Shown here: positions 16,401-23,316 of the stretch, piece after piece
Layout of the letters: each line of letters opens with the position of its first letter
Numbering within the stretch: the first letter of the stretch is position 1
Assembly: GCA_003819755.1 (NCBI GenBank)
Contig: RPQK01000012.1
Coordinates: 1-26,799, forward strand
DNA from: Acidobacteriota bacterium
GTDB taxonomy: Bacteria; Acidobacteriota; UBA6911; RPQK01
DNA: 26,799 nt
Direction: 5' to 3'
Made by a program: the position numbers and the translations under genes
Notes under the pieces: generated by a model
What the model was told of the DNA's origin: nothing
What the model saw: only the letters and a program-made list of their open reading frames with translations
Databases searched by the model: none

Positions 16401-16764
16401 TTGGAAGGCGGGGGAGGACCGAAGAAAGGTACTCGAGCGTGCGCGAGCGCGCCCAGTAGATGTCGACTCCTTCCTCAAAGATCACGTAGACGTAGGAGTA
16501 CCCGAAGTCCGAAAAGCCGCGAACGGCTTTGACCTTCGGCGCTCCCAGCATCGCGGTGACAATCGGGTAAGTGACCTGGTCTTCGATGATGTCAGGGCTG
16601 CGGTCCCAACGCGAGTAGACGATAACCTGCGTGTCGCTCAGATCCGGAATCGCATCGAGCGGCACGTTTTTCAATGACCACCAGCCGGCCAACGCCAGGG
16701 CAGCAAAGACCGCGATGACCAGGAAACGGTTCTTGGCCGAAAATTCAATGATGCGATCAGTCAT
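13471..16764 (-). CDS. cusA: CusA-type heavy-metal RND efflux pump (Cu+/Ag+)
   Basis: This inner-membrane trimeric RND pump exports monovalent copper/silver using the proton gradient. It has 1,097 residues from the ATG at 16764 (MTDRIIEFSAKN). An upstream ATG at 16827 lies inside cusB and is rejected. Proton-relay residues align as D404 (GELMDAAIVVVEQ), E977 (GVDAETGVFM) and K1020 (RPKFMTV), matching D405, E939 and K984 of E. coli CusA. The pore and cleft carry CusA methionine motifs (EFMPPLEEGSLLYMPSTMPG and WTMPIKARIEMLSTGMRTP), favouring Cu/Ag over Co/Zn/Cd. It overlaps the 3' end of cusB by 8 bp, so the two are translationally coupled. No outer-membrane CusC is present in the window. Confidence 0.96.
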   Translation of the reverse strand: MTDRIIEFSAKNRFLVIAVFAALALAGWWSLKNVPLDAIPDLSDTQVIVYSRWDRSPDIIEDQVTYPIVTAMLGAPKVKAVRGFSDFGYSYVYVIFEEGVDIYWARSRTLEYLSSVLPRLPKEVETELGPDATGLGWVFQYVLVDESKQHSLAELRSAQDWYLRYHLKSVPGVAEVAPIGGFSKQYQLNVDPNRLRAYGISINRVVDAVRQGNNDVGGRLIDFGGTEYMIRGLGYARSISDLENIVLVASDTGTPIRVRDIGQVVQGPDLRRGVADLDGTGDVVSGIVIMRQGENALDVISRVKTKIAQIEPGLPSGVKVLPIYDRSELIERSIDNVKWTLVEIMLTVVVIVLLFLWHIPSILIPVITLPIAVLISFIPFRMMGVTANIMSLAGIAIAIGELMDAAIVVVEQTHKKLEEWHRTGQKGDYREVVVQAVKEVAGPSFFALLVIAVSFLPILTLEAQEGRMFKPLAYTKNLSMIVAAFLAITLDPALRLVFTHVRNFNFRPFWLARITNAIVVGKIHQEDKHPISRLLIRLYEPVVDWSLRWKWAVIAGAAVMVLVTIPVYQQLGSEFMPPLEEGSLLYMPSTMPGISIGEAQRLLQVTDRIIKQFPEVDRVLGKAGRALTSTDPAPLSMLETVITLKPKSEWRKVDTWYSGWAPEWAKKVFRHITPDHISQEELVDQLNAALQLPGISNAWTMPIKARIEMLSTGMRTPVGLKIAGTDLAVIEKIGAEVEKKLESVKGTRNVFAERTGGGYFLDFAWNREALARYGLSIDEAQSVILSAIGGENITTTVEGRERYPVNVRYMRDFRSDIGALSRVLVPAAEGQRQIPVSQLAQIKAATGPSMIRNEDGLLTGYVYIDIAGRDVDSYIDEAAGVLKQSVPLPPGYSILWSGQYEAMQRVKEKLLIVIPLTLFLILFLLYLNTRSITKTMIVLLAVPFSAIGAIWFLYLLDYNMSIGVWVGLIALLGVDAETGVFMLLYLDLAYADAKKNGALRTLDDLRAAIRHGAARRIRPKFMTVATTFIGLAPILWATGTGSDVMKRIAAPVIGGILTSFLLELVVYPAIYEIWKWNFEMNKGNAAALLEPVPEAID

Positions 16765-18271
16765 GATGTCGTCCGTGTTCGTGATCGTCTGCTTTGTGTT
16801 CGCTTTCCATCGTGGCCGGGCTCTCATTGGAGGGAGTCCGGCTGCCGGAGTCTGACGAGTGCGGCGATGATGAAGAGCTGGAGTCTTTTGCCAGGTACTT
16901 CTGCGGCTCTTTCAGGAACGACTCCTTGCAGAACTCCGCACAGAAGTAGTAGGTATGGCCGTCGACGACGCCCTTCAGGGCGGTGGGCTTCGCCGGATCT
17001 ACGGTCATGCCGCAGACCGGATCCACCTCTTCGGTGGCCTTGTAGCCCGAGGCCAGGCCCTGCAAACGACTCTCCGAATCGATCAGGAAGTTACCGGAAA
17101 CGACAATTCTCTCGCCTTCCATCAGGCCTTTTGTTATCTCGACCTGGTTATCCATTCGCCAGCCGGTCTCGACACGGCGCGGTTCAAAATAACCATTTCC
17201 CAGATCCACGAAGACCGTCTTCTGCAGGCCTGTATCCAGAACCGCCTCGGCGGGAACCGCCAGCGAAGCGGGAAGGTTGAGCGGGAATTCCACGTCGACG
17301 AACATGTCCGGACGAAGGAGGTGTTTGGGGTTGTCGACTTCCAGACGCACTTTCATCGTGCGGGTGGCCGGGTCAAACTGCGGCAGAGCGTCGCTGACCC
17401 GCGCCCGGAAATGCTCGCCCATCTGCGGGTGGACCACTGTCGCTGTCACTCCTGGCCGGAAGTAGCGTGCCTCGTTCTCGTAAAGGTCGGCATAGACCCA
17501 CAGCCTATCGAGCCCGACGATCCGATAGAGCTCATCGCCCTTCTGAAATCGCAGTCCAGGCGAAACCTGGCGCAGTTGGACAAGCCCGGCGCCCGGTGCA
17601 GCAATTGTGACGTTTCGGATCAGCTGTCGAGTCTTCTTGATTTCCTCTATTTGCGCCGGATCCATCCCAAAGCCGCGCAACTGGTCTTCGAGTGTGACCG
17701 CTTGTTTTGTCCAGTCGTTTAAGACTCTTTTGTCCTGGTTGGTTAAGGCAAAAAGGAAGTTTGCCTCAACGGCGTAGAAGTCCGGGGAATAGTATGAGGC
17801 CAGCGGTTGTCCCTGTTTGACCATGCTCCCGGCCGTTACGGGGTATACGTCCTGGATCCAACCGTCGACTGCCGCTTTGACCGGGTAAAGGTGAGTTTCG
17901 TCGGGGACAACCCGACCCAGAAGACGCATTGACCTTTCGGACGATGACTTCTGGACCGTGCCGGTGCGGACACCAATGAGTTGCTGCTTTTCGGAACTGA
18001 CATGGACGGCACCTTTGGGAACCGACTGTTTAGCTTCAACGACGTCAGCCGCTGCTCCCTCGTATACGGGTTCCAATTCCATGCCGCAGCACGGCGCGAC
18101 CCCCGGCTTGTCTGACTTAAAGCCCGGGTGCATCGGACAATGATAGTAAGAAATGGTCTTGGCGCTCGGTCCGGCATTGCCTCCATGGACGCGCCTGCTG
18201 CTCCAGGAGACGACTGAGTAAGAAACGATTATCAAAGCCAGGAAAAAAGCGAAGTAAGTTATTCTTTTCAT
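16757..18271 (-). CDS. cusB: CusB-type periplasmic adaptor with N-terminal heavy-metal-binding domain and C-terminal YHS domain
   Basis: This 504-residue membrane-fusion protein links CusA to an outer-membrane channel. An N-terminal membrane anchor or signal (6-22) is followed by a heavy-metal-binding motif, YHCPMHP (43-49) and CCGMEL (61-66). The barrel-sandwich hybrid and beta-barrel span about 100-405 (AAVDGWIQDVYPVTAGSMVKQGQPL). A YHS-type metal domain covers 414-463, with VCGM (C420) and CAEFC (C444, C448). The tail, 464-504, is Ser-rich then His-rich (HEHGRHH). The extra metal domains suggest copper capture and hand-off. GGAG lies 8 nt before the ATG. Part of the tail coding sequence resembles an intergenic repeat (16799-16855). 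Confidence 0.95.
   Translation of the reverse strand: MKRITYFAFFLALIIVSYSVVSWSSRRVHGGNAGPSAKTISYYHCPMHPGFKSDKPGVAPCCGMELEPVYEGAAADVVEAKQSVPKGAVHVSSEKQQLIGVRTGTVQKSSSERSMRLLGRVVPDETHLYPVKAAVDGWIQDVYPVTAGSMVKQGQPLASYYSPDFYAVEANFLFALTNQDKRVLNDWTKQAVTLEDQLRGFGMDPAQIEEIKKTRQLIRNVTIAAPGAGLVQLRQVSPGLRFQKGDELYRIVGLDRLWVYADLYENEARYFRPGVTATVVHPQMGEHFRARVSDALPQFDPATRTMKVRLEVDNPKHLLRPDMFVDVEFPLNLPASLAVPAEAVLDTGLQKTVFVDLGNGYFEPRRVETGWRMDNQVEITKGLMEGERIVVSGNFLIDSESRLQGLASGYKATEEVDPVCGMTVDPAKPTALKGVVDGHTYYFCAEFCKESFLKEPQKYLAKDSSSSSSPHSSDSGSRTPSNESPATMESEHKADDHEHGRHHD
16799..16855. repeat. Fragment related to the 10545-10784 repeat inside cusB
   Basis: Bases 16802-16850 resemble the inner arm at 10592-10630: GCTTT, ATCGTGGCCGG, CTCTC, AGTCCGGC and GCCGGA occur in the same order. 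It encodes about residues 473-491 of the CusB tail, between the YHS domain and the His-rich end, a low-complexity Ser/Pro/Glu stretch. The alignment was made by eye. Confidence 0.7.
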
Positions 18272-18288
18272 GTCGAATCTCCGGGCGC

Positions 18289-18717
18289 TTAGTTGACGGC
18301 GACGTTTTCGGCTTTGAAGTCGCCCATGACCACGGTGAGTTTGTCCCCTTTCTTAATCGACTTGCCCGGATTAACAAAAAGAACGGTATAGATGCGGTTG
18401 GCAATGGGTCTCGTCGTGGTGGATCTCATCGACCCGAATCGACTCGTGACGACGGGTATTTTCGCGCCGTTTCTCGGGTCGATCAGGTAAGGCTTGGTCT
18501 TGCGGTCAAGAAGCGTCATCGACTTATCGGGGTCGATGACTCGGTATCGGAAGTCGAGCATGTAACCCTCTGCGGTAGTCCGCAGATTGACTATTTCGAC
18601 TCCCCATTGATCGGTTAGCTCTTTCATCGGTTGAGTTTCGGCATCCGACCCTAAACAGATACCGGCACAAAGAACCGACAAGAGGAAACTCGCTGCTAAT
18701 CTAAAGAATCGCATCAT
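18289..18717 (-). CDS. Small secreted protein of unknown function, first gene of the cus group
   Basis: This 142-residue protein has a Sec signal peptide (about 1-23, hydrophobic core SFLLSVLCAGICLG). The mature domain holds conserved-looking segments GYMLDFRYRVIDPDKS, LLDRKTKPYLIDPRNG and YTVLFVNPGKSIKKGDKLTVVMGDFKAENV, suggesting an all-beta periplasmic domain. The first of two adjacent ATGs (18717) has GGGGAG 5 nt upstream; the second would also work. It lies 17 nt before cusB on the same strand, so it is probably co-transcribed with cusBA. I recognise no named family. No Cys or His metal cluster is visible in the mature part, so it may be a structural or chaperone-like partner rather than a copper carrier. 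Confidence 0.85.
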   Translation of the reverse strand: MMRFFRLAASFLLSVLCAGICLGSDAETQPMKELTDQWGVEIVNLRTTAEGYMLDFRYRVIDPDKSMTLLDRKTKPYLIDPRNGAKIPVVTSRFGSMRSTTTRPIANRIYTVLFVNPGKSIKKGDKLTVVMGDFKAENVAVN

Positions 18718-18757
18718 GATCTCCCCATCATTTAGCGAAAGTAGGATTCATCAAACC

Positions 18758-18975
18758 CACCCCGAAGGGGTCTCGTAGCAAAGCCCAGGGTTGGTCGCAT
18801 TTTTTGCGACCTACCCTGGGGTTGGCATTCAGCGCAGATCTAACCCTGAAAGGGTTGCGTATTGTGCTCGATACGCAACCCCTTCAGGGTTGGGATTCCG
18901 TTCAGCACCTACCCAAGGTAGGCCGCAAAAGACGCGGCCAACCCTGGGCTCTGCTACGCGACCCCCTTGGGGTCG
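18758..18975. repeat. Long imperfect palindrome between the oxidase cluster and the cus group
   Basis: The arms, about 105 nt each, meet at 18863-18870. They contain nested sub-palindromes: CCCCGAAGGGG, AGCCCAGGGTTGG versus CCAACCCTGGGCT, and AACCCTGAA-type runs. Outer and inner blocks pair with scattered mismatches. It fills most of the 346-nt space between the third oxidase-like gene and the small secreted gene, and nothing else is evident there apart from the dyad at 18981-19042. It may separate the two transcription units or attenuate read-through into cus. Confidence 0.88.
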
Positions 18976-18980
18976 AAGGC

Positions 18981-19042
18981 ACTGACACGGATTCTCAGGT
19001 TGGCTGAGCTGGCCGTAATGGTCTCTGTTCGTCCGTGTCAGT
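18981..19042. repeat. Short inverted repeat, 11-bp arms
   Basis: ACTGACACGGA at 18981-18991 pairs perfectly with TCCGTGTCAGT at 19032-19042 across a 40-nt loop. It lies just after the stop of the third oxidase-like gene, so it is a candidate transcript-end structure, or an operator for the cus group. Confidence 0.5.
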
Positions 19043-19063
19043 TTCATGTTCGTCCTCCGTCCG

Positions 19064-20755
19064 CTACGGAAGCACGACCGTGAAGCGGCCGTCGCTGGCA
19101 TCGGTAATGGTCGCATCGGACAGGCTCTTGATGACGACCTTGAAGTTGTCTAAAGGAGGCAACCCCGAGGGAACCCTCCACATGAAGGAGCCGACCCCGC
19201 CGGTACCGGTCGGAGCACCGGCCTTGATGACGGTCTGGAGGGCGGAAAGATCGCCCGCCGTACCGGTCTGCCAGAGCTCGATCCGGACGTAAGGTCCGAT
19301 GCTGCCGGCATAGGCCCAGCGGATGGTTTGGATACTCCCTCGTGTCCAGGTTTCCCCGCCGTTCGGGTAAACCACCGTCAAAGGAATCGCAGCCGTAAAT
19401 GTGGCCATGAGGCTAGTCGGCGCACTCACCGTCACGACCGCGGTGTCCTCCATACCTGTAAAGCCTCCCGACCAGCCCGAAAAATCCGAGCCGGGGGCGG
19501 GCGTGGCCTTGAGGGCGATTACGGTTCCCGGGTTGTAGTTCTCGGCCAGATCGAGAACTGCCGTATCGATCCCGGCCGGAGCGCTGACCGCCTGAACCTT
19601 ACCCGTGCCGCTTCCCACCAGGGTGACAGTCAATGGCACCGGAGCGATATTGGGAACAGCCAGGTAGACGAGCAGCCCGCCCGGCACCTGGGTGGCGTTG
19701 GTCAGATGGCCCCGTCGGTCAAACAGCGGGATATACCCTTCGGCCGCCGGCTGGACCCATGTGTCCAAAGTCTTCCCGGGGGCGAGCAGCAGCTGGTACT
19801 GTTCCTTCGCGAACGGGAGAGCCTTTCCATCCTCCGCCACTACGTGCATGTGGCAGTCGCCATCGACCATCTGCATGCCTGAGGCCTGTAGCGTCGGAAC
19901 GTAGTCCTCATTTCCGGCATTGAGAAACCGGAGCAGAGTGGTTTTGGTGGCAGGTCCAATCGTCAGCGGGCTGCGGCTGTACGAGAAGGGCTCGCCGTTG
20001 ATCAGGTAGTAATGAGGATGATTATCGATCGTGCTGGTCATGCACGGCAAAACAGCGCAGTCGGCGCCGTAACTTCCTCCGGCGACTGCGGCATTAAGGT
20101 CCGGGTCGATGTCGCTGTAAACCAGCACCTGCTCGGCGTCGAAGCTCACCCCTGTGTACGCTTGCCCGGGAAGCATGACAAGCGGGTTGAGCGGATCCAC
20201 TACCGGGTCAACCACGTTCTTCGTCATGGCGCCGTAGAGGCCCATCGGTACCTGGACCTGCATATGGGTACCGCTCTTGTAAAGGTAGGTACCGGGCTGC
20301 AGGTTGGTCCAGCTGTAAACACCGGTCGTACCAGGCGCGGTCTCAAAATTCAAAGACCTCATTCTGGACGTGAAGTTACCAGCCGGGCGAGTGCCAGTGG
20401 CGGTTACGGCGAAGGTTACGGGATCAATCCAGACCGGAGTCATTGCCGAAGCGACGCCCGCCGCTCCGGTCGTTTGACCGGGGACTACGATTGACACCGG
20501 CACTGTGAGGCCGTTGGTCAGGTTGATGACTAGTTCAGTGTCCCCGGCGGGAACCGTGAGGACCGGCCCCGGCACTTGGATGGGACCGGCATCCAAAGCG
20601 AACCCCCACATTGTCACCACCACCCCGTCCGGCATCGTCTTGGTCATCGTTCCGGTTCTGAGGTTGAAGGTGGCAGCAAAACAAGTCCCTGCCATCACCA
20701 CCGTAAAGAGGAGGATCAGGCCGAGTCTTAAACTATGTCGAATATTCTGATTCAT
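19064..20755 (-). CDS. Exported multicopper-oxidase-like protein with degenerate copper sites and C-terminal beta domains
   Basis: This 563-residue protein has a Sec signal ending near TCFAA (28). Two cupredoxin-like domains follow (about 29-180 and 200-368). Where a multicopper oxidase has HxHG, this has PVSIVVPGQ (86-94); where it has HCH, this has YKSGTHMQVQ (159-168). The second domain keeps only a DCHMH near 300-304. From about 372 there is a bacterial beta-repeat (GTVIALKATPAPGSDFSGWSG), then a Kre9/KNH-like domain (VVYPNGGETWTRGSIQTIRW, from about 461). It is probably not a catalytic oxidase; a structural or surface-attachment subunit is more likely. AGGAGG lies before the ATG, within the 14-nt gap from the previous gene, so it is in an operon. 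Confidence 0.85.
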   Translation of the reverse strand: MNQNIRHSLRLGLILLFTVVMAGTCFAATFNLRTGTMTKTMPDGVVVTMWGFALDAGPIQVPGPVLTVPAGDTELVINLTNGLTVPVSIVVPGQTTGAAGVASAMTPVWIDPVTFAVTATGTRPAGNFTSRMRSLNFETAPGTTGVYSWTNLQPGTYLYKSGTHMQVQVPMGLYGAMTKNVVDPVVDPLNPLVMLPGQAYTGVSFDAEQVLVYSDIDPDLNAAVAGGSYGADCAVLPCMTSTIDNHPHYYLINGEPFSYSRSPLTIGPATKTTLLRFLNAGNEDYVPTLQASGMQMVDGDCHMHVVAEDGKALPFAKEQYQLLLAPGKTLDTWVQPAAEGYIPLFDRRGHLTNATQVPGGLLVYLAVPNIAPVPLTVTLVGSGTGKVQAVSAPAGIDTAVLDLAENYNPGTVIALKATPAPGSDFSGWSGGFTGMEDTAVVTVSAPTSLMATFTAAIPLTVVYPNGGETWTRGSIQTIRWAYAGSIGPYVRIELWQTGTAGDLSALQTVIKAGAPTGTGGVGSFMWRVPSGLPPLDNFKVVIKSLSDATITDASDGRFTVVLP

Positions 20756-20769
20756 ACCAGGTTCCTCCT

Positions 20770-22023
20770 CTACTCAGCGGCCAGCGTACCGGGAGGTACG
20801 ATCAGCACCCATGTCAACATGCCTCCCGGGAAGATGTCGTTACTGGTGAGTTCCTTTTCATTATGGGAGTGCCACATGAACGGGAAGGCGCCCCACGGGT
20901 TGAAACCACCCTCGCCCGGCGGAAGCTGTCCGGCGCCACCCAGGAAGGGACTTCCGGGGTACAGCGGGCCAGGCAACATGTCCTTGATATCCGGTAGGAC
21001 GACCGGGAACGGTGTGCCGTGATAGGTCGGGTCTTCACCCGGCTGTAACGCGTCACCGGGGGCGTGGCCGTAAATGTCCCATCCAACGCCAGCGCCGTCC
21101 CAGGTGAAGAGCGCGTCATGGGTTTGGCCGGATGCGAGAGTCGTGGTGAACGCACCTTCAGAGAGGTCTTGGCCGAGGAGCGTCTTGAGCAATCGGCCGT
21201 CACGGCCTATCACCCGGTGATGGTTTCCGTGAACGTGGAACGGATGCGCATCGCGTCCTCCACCGATCATCCTCAACAGCACCTTCTCTCCCGGCTGCAT
21301 CAGGGCCAGAGCAGCTAAGGGCTGGTTAGGCATAATCGGATCGTTGTTCGGTACGATCGTGTCGAGGCCCGCGCGGCCGTTAATAAACCAGCACACGGGC
21401 CAGGCGGACGTGTGGTCAACAGGCTTAATACTGAGCGCGATCGCCTTGTGAATGAGCGGGTCGATGTCGCTGACCAGGAAAAGGTATTCCCGATCAAAGG
21501 CGGTCGAAGCGTCGTTGTACGCGAATTTGGGGCCCATGGTCGGCCGAACGATAAGGGCTCCGAACAGCCCCATCTCGAACTGCAGTTCGGGCTCACTGCC
21601 GCTGTAATAGATGAAGGTCCCCGGGTTCACGGCTGTGAACGTGTAAGTAATCGTCGCGCCAGGCGCTGCTTCCTGCGTCAGCAGTCCGGGGACGCCGCCC
21701 GTGCTCGTCACGTTCTGCTGTCCCGGGAAGACAATCGAAACCGGCCGGGGCAGCTGGTTAGTCAAAGTGACGGTAACGACTTGACCCTGGGTGACAATGA
21801 GTGTCGGGCCGGGGTATGTCGCCACCGATCCAACCACATTGGCGTTGGCAAAACCCCACATCGTGATGACGGTTCCGTCATCGATCGTGACCCGTCCCAC
21901 CGTAGCTGTCAGGTTGAAGACCGGGCCCGCGATGCCCTGGATGGCCGCCGTTGCGCTCCCGACGAGCAGCAACATGACGATCATCGCGAGTATGAATGTG
22001 ATTTTTTCTTTAGGTCTTTTCAT
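20770..22023 (-). CDS. Exported multicopper-oxidase-like protein, C-terminal half type (copper ligands in last domain)
   Basis: This 417-residue protein starts at the ATG at 22023, with AGGAGG 6 nt upstream; a longer frame to 22113 lacks a signal at its start and is rejected. The signal peptide is about 1-27. The first cupredoxin domain (28-160) lacks ligands: PVSIVFPGQ at 94-102 and YYSGSEPELQ at 139-148. The last domain carries HPFHVHGNHH (H260, H263, H265, H268, H269) and WHSHNEKELTSNDIFPGGM (H385, H387). The usual HCH Cys is a Ser, so this protein alone has no type 1 copper site. The pattern resembles the C-terminal domain of large OmpB/MofA-type oxidases. It likely pairs with the product of the gene upstream. 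It lies 90 nt after that gene and 14 nt before the next. Confidence 0.88.
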   Translation of the reverse strand: MKRPKEKITFILAMIVMLLLVGSATAAIQGIAGPVFNLTATVGRVTIDDGTVITMWGFANANVVGSVATYPGPTLIVTQGQVVTVTLTNQLPRPVSIVFPGQQNVTSTGGVPGLLTQEAAPGATITYTFTAVNPGTFIYYSGSEPELQFEMGLFGALIVRPTMGPKFAYNDASTAFDREYLFLVSDIDPLIHKAIALSIKPVDHTSAWPVCWFINGRAGLDTIVPNNDPIMPNQPLAALALMQPGEKVLLRMIGGGRDAHPFHVHGNHHRVIGRDGRLLKTLLGQDLSEGAFTTTLASGQTHDALFTWDGAGVGWDIYGHAPGDALQPGEDPTYHGTPFPVVLPDIKDMLPGPLYPGSPFLGGAGQLPPGEGGFNPWGAFPFMWHSHNEKELTSNDIFPGGMLTWVLIVPPGTLAAE

Positions 22024-22113
22024 CGAAATCCTCCTGCTCTCTCCGCGCTGCGGGCAGTTCCCACGCGCCGGCAAGCCGATAATTCCTCGGCCGAGTAGCG
22101 GGTTTGGAGCCAT

Positions 22114-23253
22114 TTACTTGATTACGATCTCCGTCATCAGTCCCCCGAAGTCCTGCGTGTTGTTGCTCAACTCGCTGTGATTTGTCGTGTACAGGAAGTA
22201 AGTTCCCTTCGGTACACCGGCCGTCTCCAGGATGATGTCGGCCGACTGGCCGCCACCACTGGTGAAGGTATTGGTGTTGTAGTACAGGTTGGTTCCATCG
22301 GAACCGCGGAGGAGTTGGGCGTCCTTTCCGACCACCTTCATAGTGATACCGGGGATGGTGAGGGTCGTGAAATGAACCGTGTTCAGGTTCATGATACGGA
22401 GCAGTATTCTTTGGCCCTGAACCGCTTCGATCAGGGCGTTGACCTTTTGGGATTGCTTACCTGCCGTCCCATCGGGAAGAATCGGCGGCGCCAGGAAGCC
22501 GGTATTGATCGTGTCGGGGTAGCCGCGGCCGTTGATCTGCATGTACGTGTCCTTCATATCGGCGAAGGGCAGCGGCTGCGGGGTCGGATTACCGTTGGCG
22601 TCGTGGAAGTTCGGGTCGAAGCCGATGACCGTCAGATCAAAATCGACATCATATCCCGTCGATCCGTCACCGTCGTTGTAGGCGAACTTGGTGAATCCGT
22701 TGAGCAGGGTTCCATCCTGTTTCGGGGTAACGGTCAGATGGCCTAACATGCCCATCTGCATGTGCTCGGTTGCCTCAACGTGGCAGTGGTAAGCGTAGGT
22801 TCCGGGGGCCGGGACCTTGTAGTAGTAAGTGAAGCTGGCGCCGGGGTTGGCCCCGATGGATGCCATCGGCTCGCCGTCGAAGATCGGGGCGATGTTCGGC
22901 ATCCCGTGCCAGTGAACCGAGTGGGCGTCGAAAAGGTCCGGCCGCATTTTCATCGGCGCAGTGCTGAGGGTCAGGTAAAAATCCTCTCCCTCTTTCAGCC
23001 GAATTGGGGGTGCCGGGCTGTTCGCACCGAGCTCGGCTTGGAGGAGGACTTGCTCAACAGGGACGCCGGTCATGTCGAGAAAGCCAAAGACGTACTGGCG
23101 GTAGCCGTCGGCCATGGAGACATACCCATCGGCTCCGACAAGATGCATGCACTTCGCCCCTGGAGGGCACTGAACCCTGATTCCCGCTTCCACCAAGGTC
23201 CCTAAGGCGAGGACCAGCAGGCAAACAGGAATTATGAAAAACAGTCTTCGCAT
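22114..23253 (-). CDS. Exported multicopper-oxidase-like protein, N-terminal half type (complete type 1 site)
   Basis: This 379-residue protein starts at the ATG at 23253 (MRRLFFIIPV), with AAGGAG about 9 nt upstream. The signal peptide is about 1-23. The first cupredoxin domain holds HSVHWHG (H111, H114, H116) and YHCHVEATEHMQMGM (H156, C157, H158, H164, M165-M169). This provides a full type 1 copper set plus two HxH pairs for a trinuclear cluster. The second domain (about 200-379, NGRGYPDTIN, TTNHSELSNN) has no ligand cluster, and the protein ends before any C-terminal HPxHxH / HxH pair. Such an N-terminal block is typical of OmpB/MofA-like large oxidases, which act on metals such as Mn or Fe outside the cell. 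Oxidase activity would need a partner supplying the other histidines. Confidence 0.9.
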   Translation of the reverse strand: MRRLFFIIPVCLLVLALGTLVEAGIRVQCPPGAKCMHLVGADGYVSMADGYRQYVFGFLDMTGVPVEQVLLQAELGANSPAPPIRLKEGEDFYLTLSTAPMKMRPDLFDAHSVHWHGMPNIAPIFDGEPMASIGANPGASFTYYYKVPAPGTYAYHCHVEATEHMQMGMLGHLTVTPKQDGTLLNGFTKFAYNDGDGSTGYDVDFDLTVIGFDPNFHDANGNPTPQPLPFADMKDTYMQINGRGYPDTINTGFLAPPILPDGTAGKQSQKVNALIEAVQGQRILLRIMNLNTVHFTTLTIPGITMKVVGKDAQLLRGSDGTNLYYNTNTFTSGGGQSADIILETAGVPKGTYFLYTTNHSELSNNTQDFGGLMTEIVIK

Positions 23254-23275
23254 AGTTTCAATCTCCTTTCGGTTG

Positions 23276-23301
23276 GGCCGCCAGACCAACGTCTGGCGGC
23301 C
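23276..23301. terminator. Perfect 11-bp hairpin after the beta-helix gene
   Basis: GGCCGCCAGAC (23276-23286) pairs perfectly with 23291-23301 around a 4-nt loop, starting 15 bp past the stop of the giant gene and ending about 23 bp before the next start. No U-run follows on the minus strand, so it is more likely an attenuator or mRNA-stabilising stem within an operon than a full terminator. Confidence 0.55.
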
Positions 23302-23316
23302 TCTTACCGACAGCTG

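Noticed and set aside
15502..16677. 391-residue plus-strand frame antisense to cusA
   Set aside because: It is a shadow frame in GC-rich DNA with no recognisable domain, opposite a fully conserved RND pump.
16765..16827. N-terminal extension of CusA to the ATG at 16827
   Set aside because: It would overlap the cusB His-rich tail by 71 bp; the ATG at 16764 gives the family N-terminus and an 8-bp overlap.
18758..18975. Small protein genes in the palindrome between oxidase and cus genes
   Set aside because: Open frames exist on both strands but mirror each other through the palindrome and have no ribosome sites.
22024..22113. N-terminal extension of the 417-residue oxidase-like protein
   Set aside because: The signal peptide and AGGAGG both point to the ATG at 22023.
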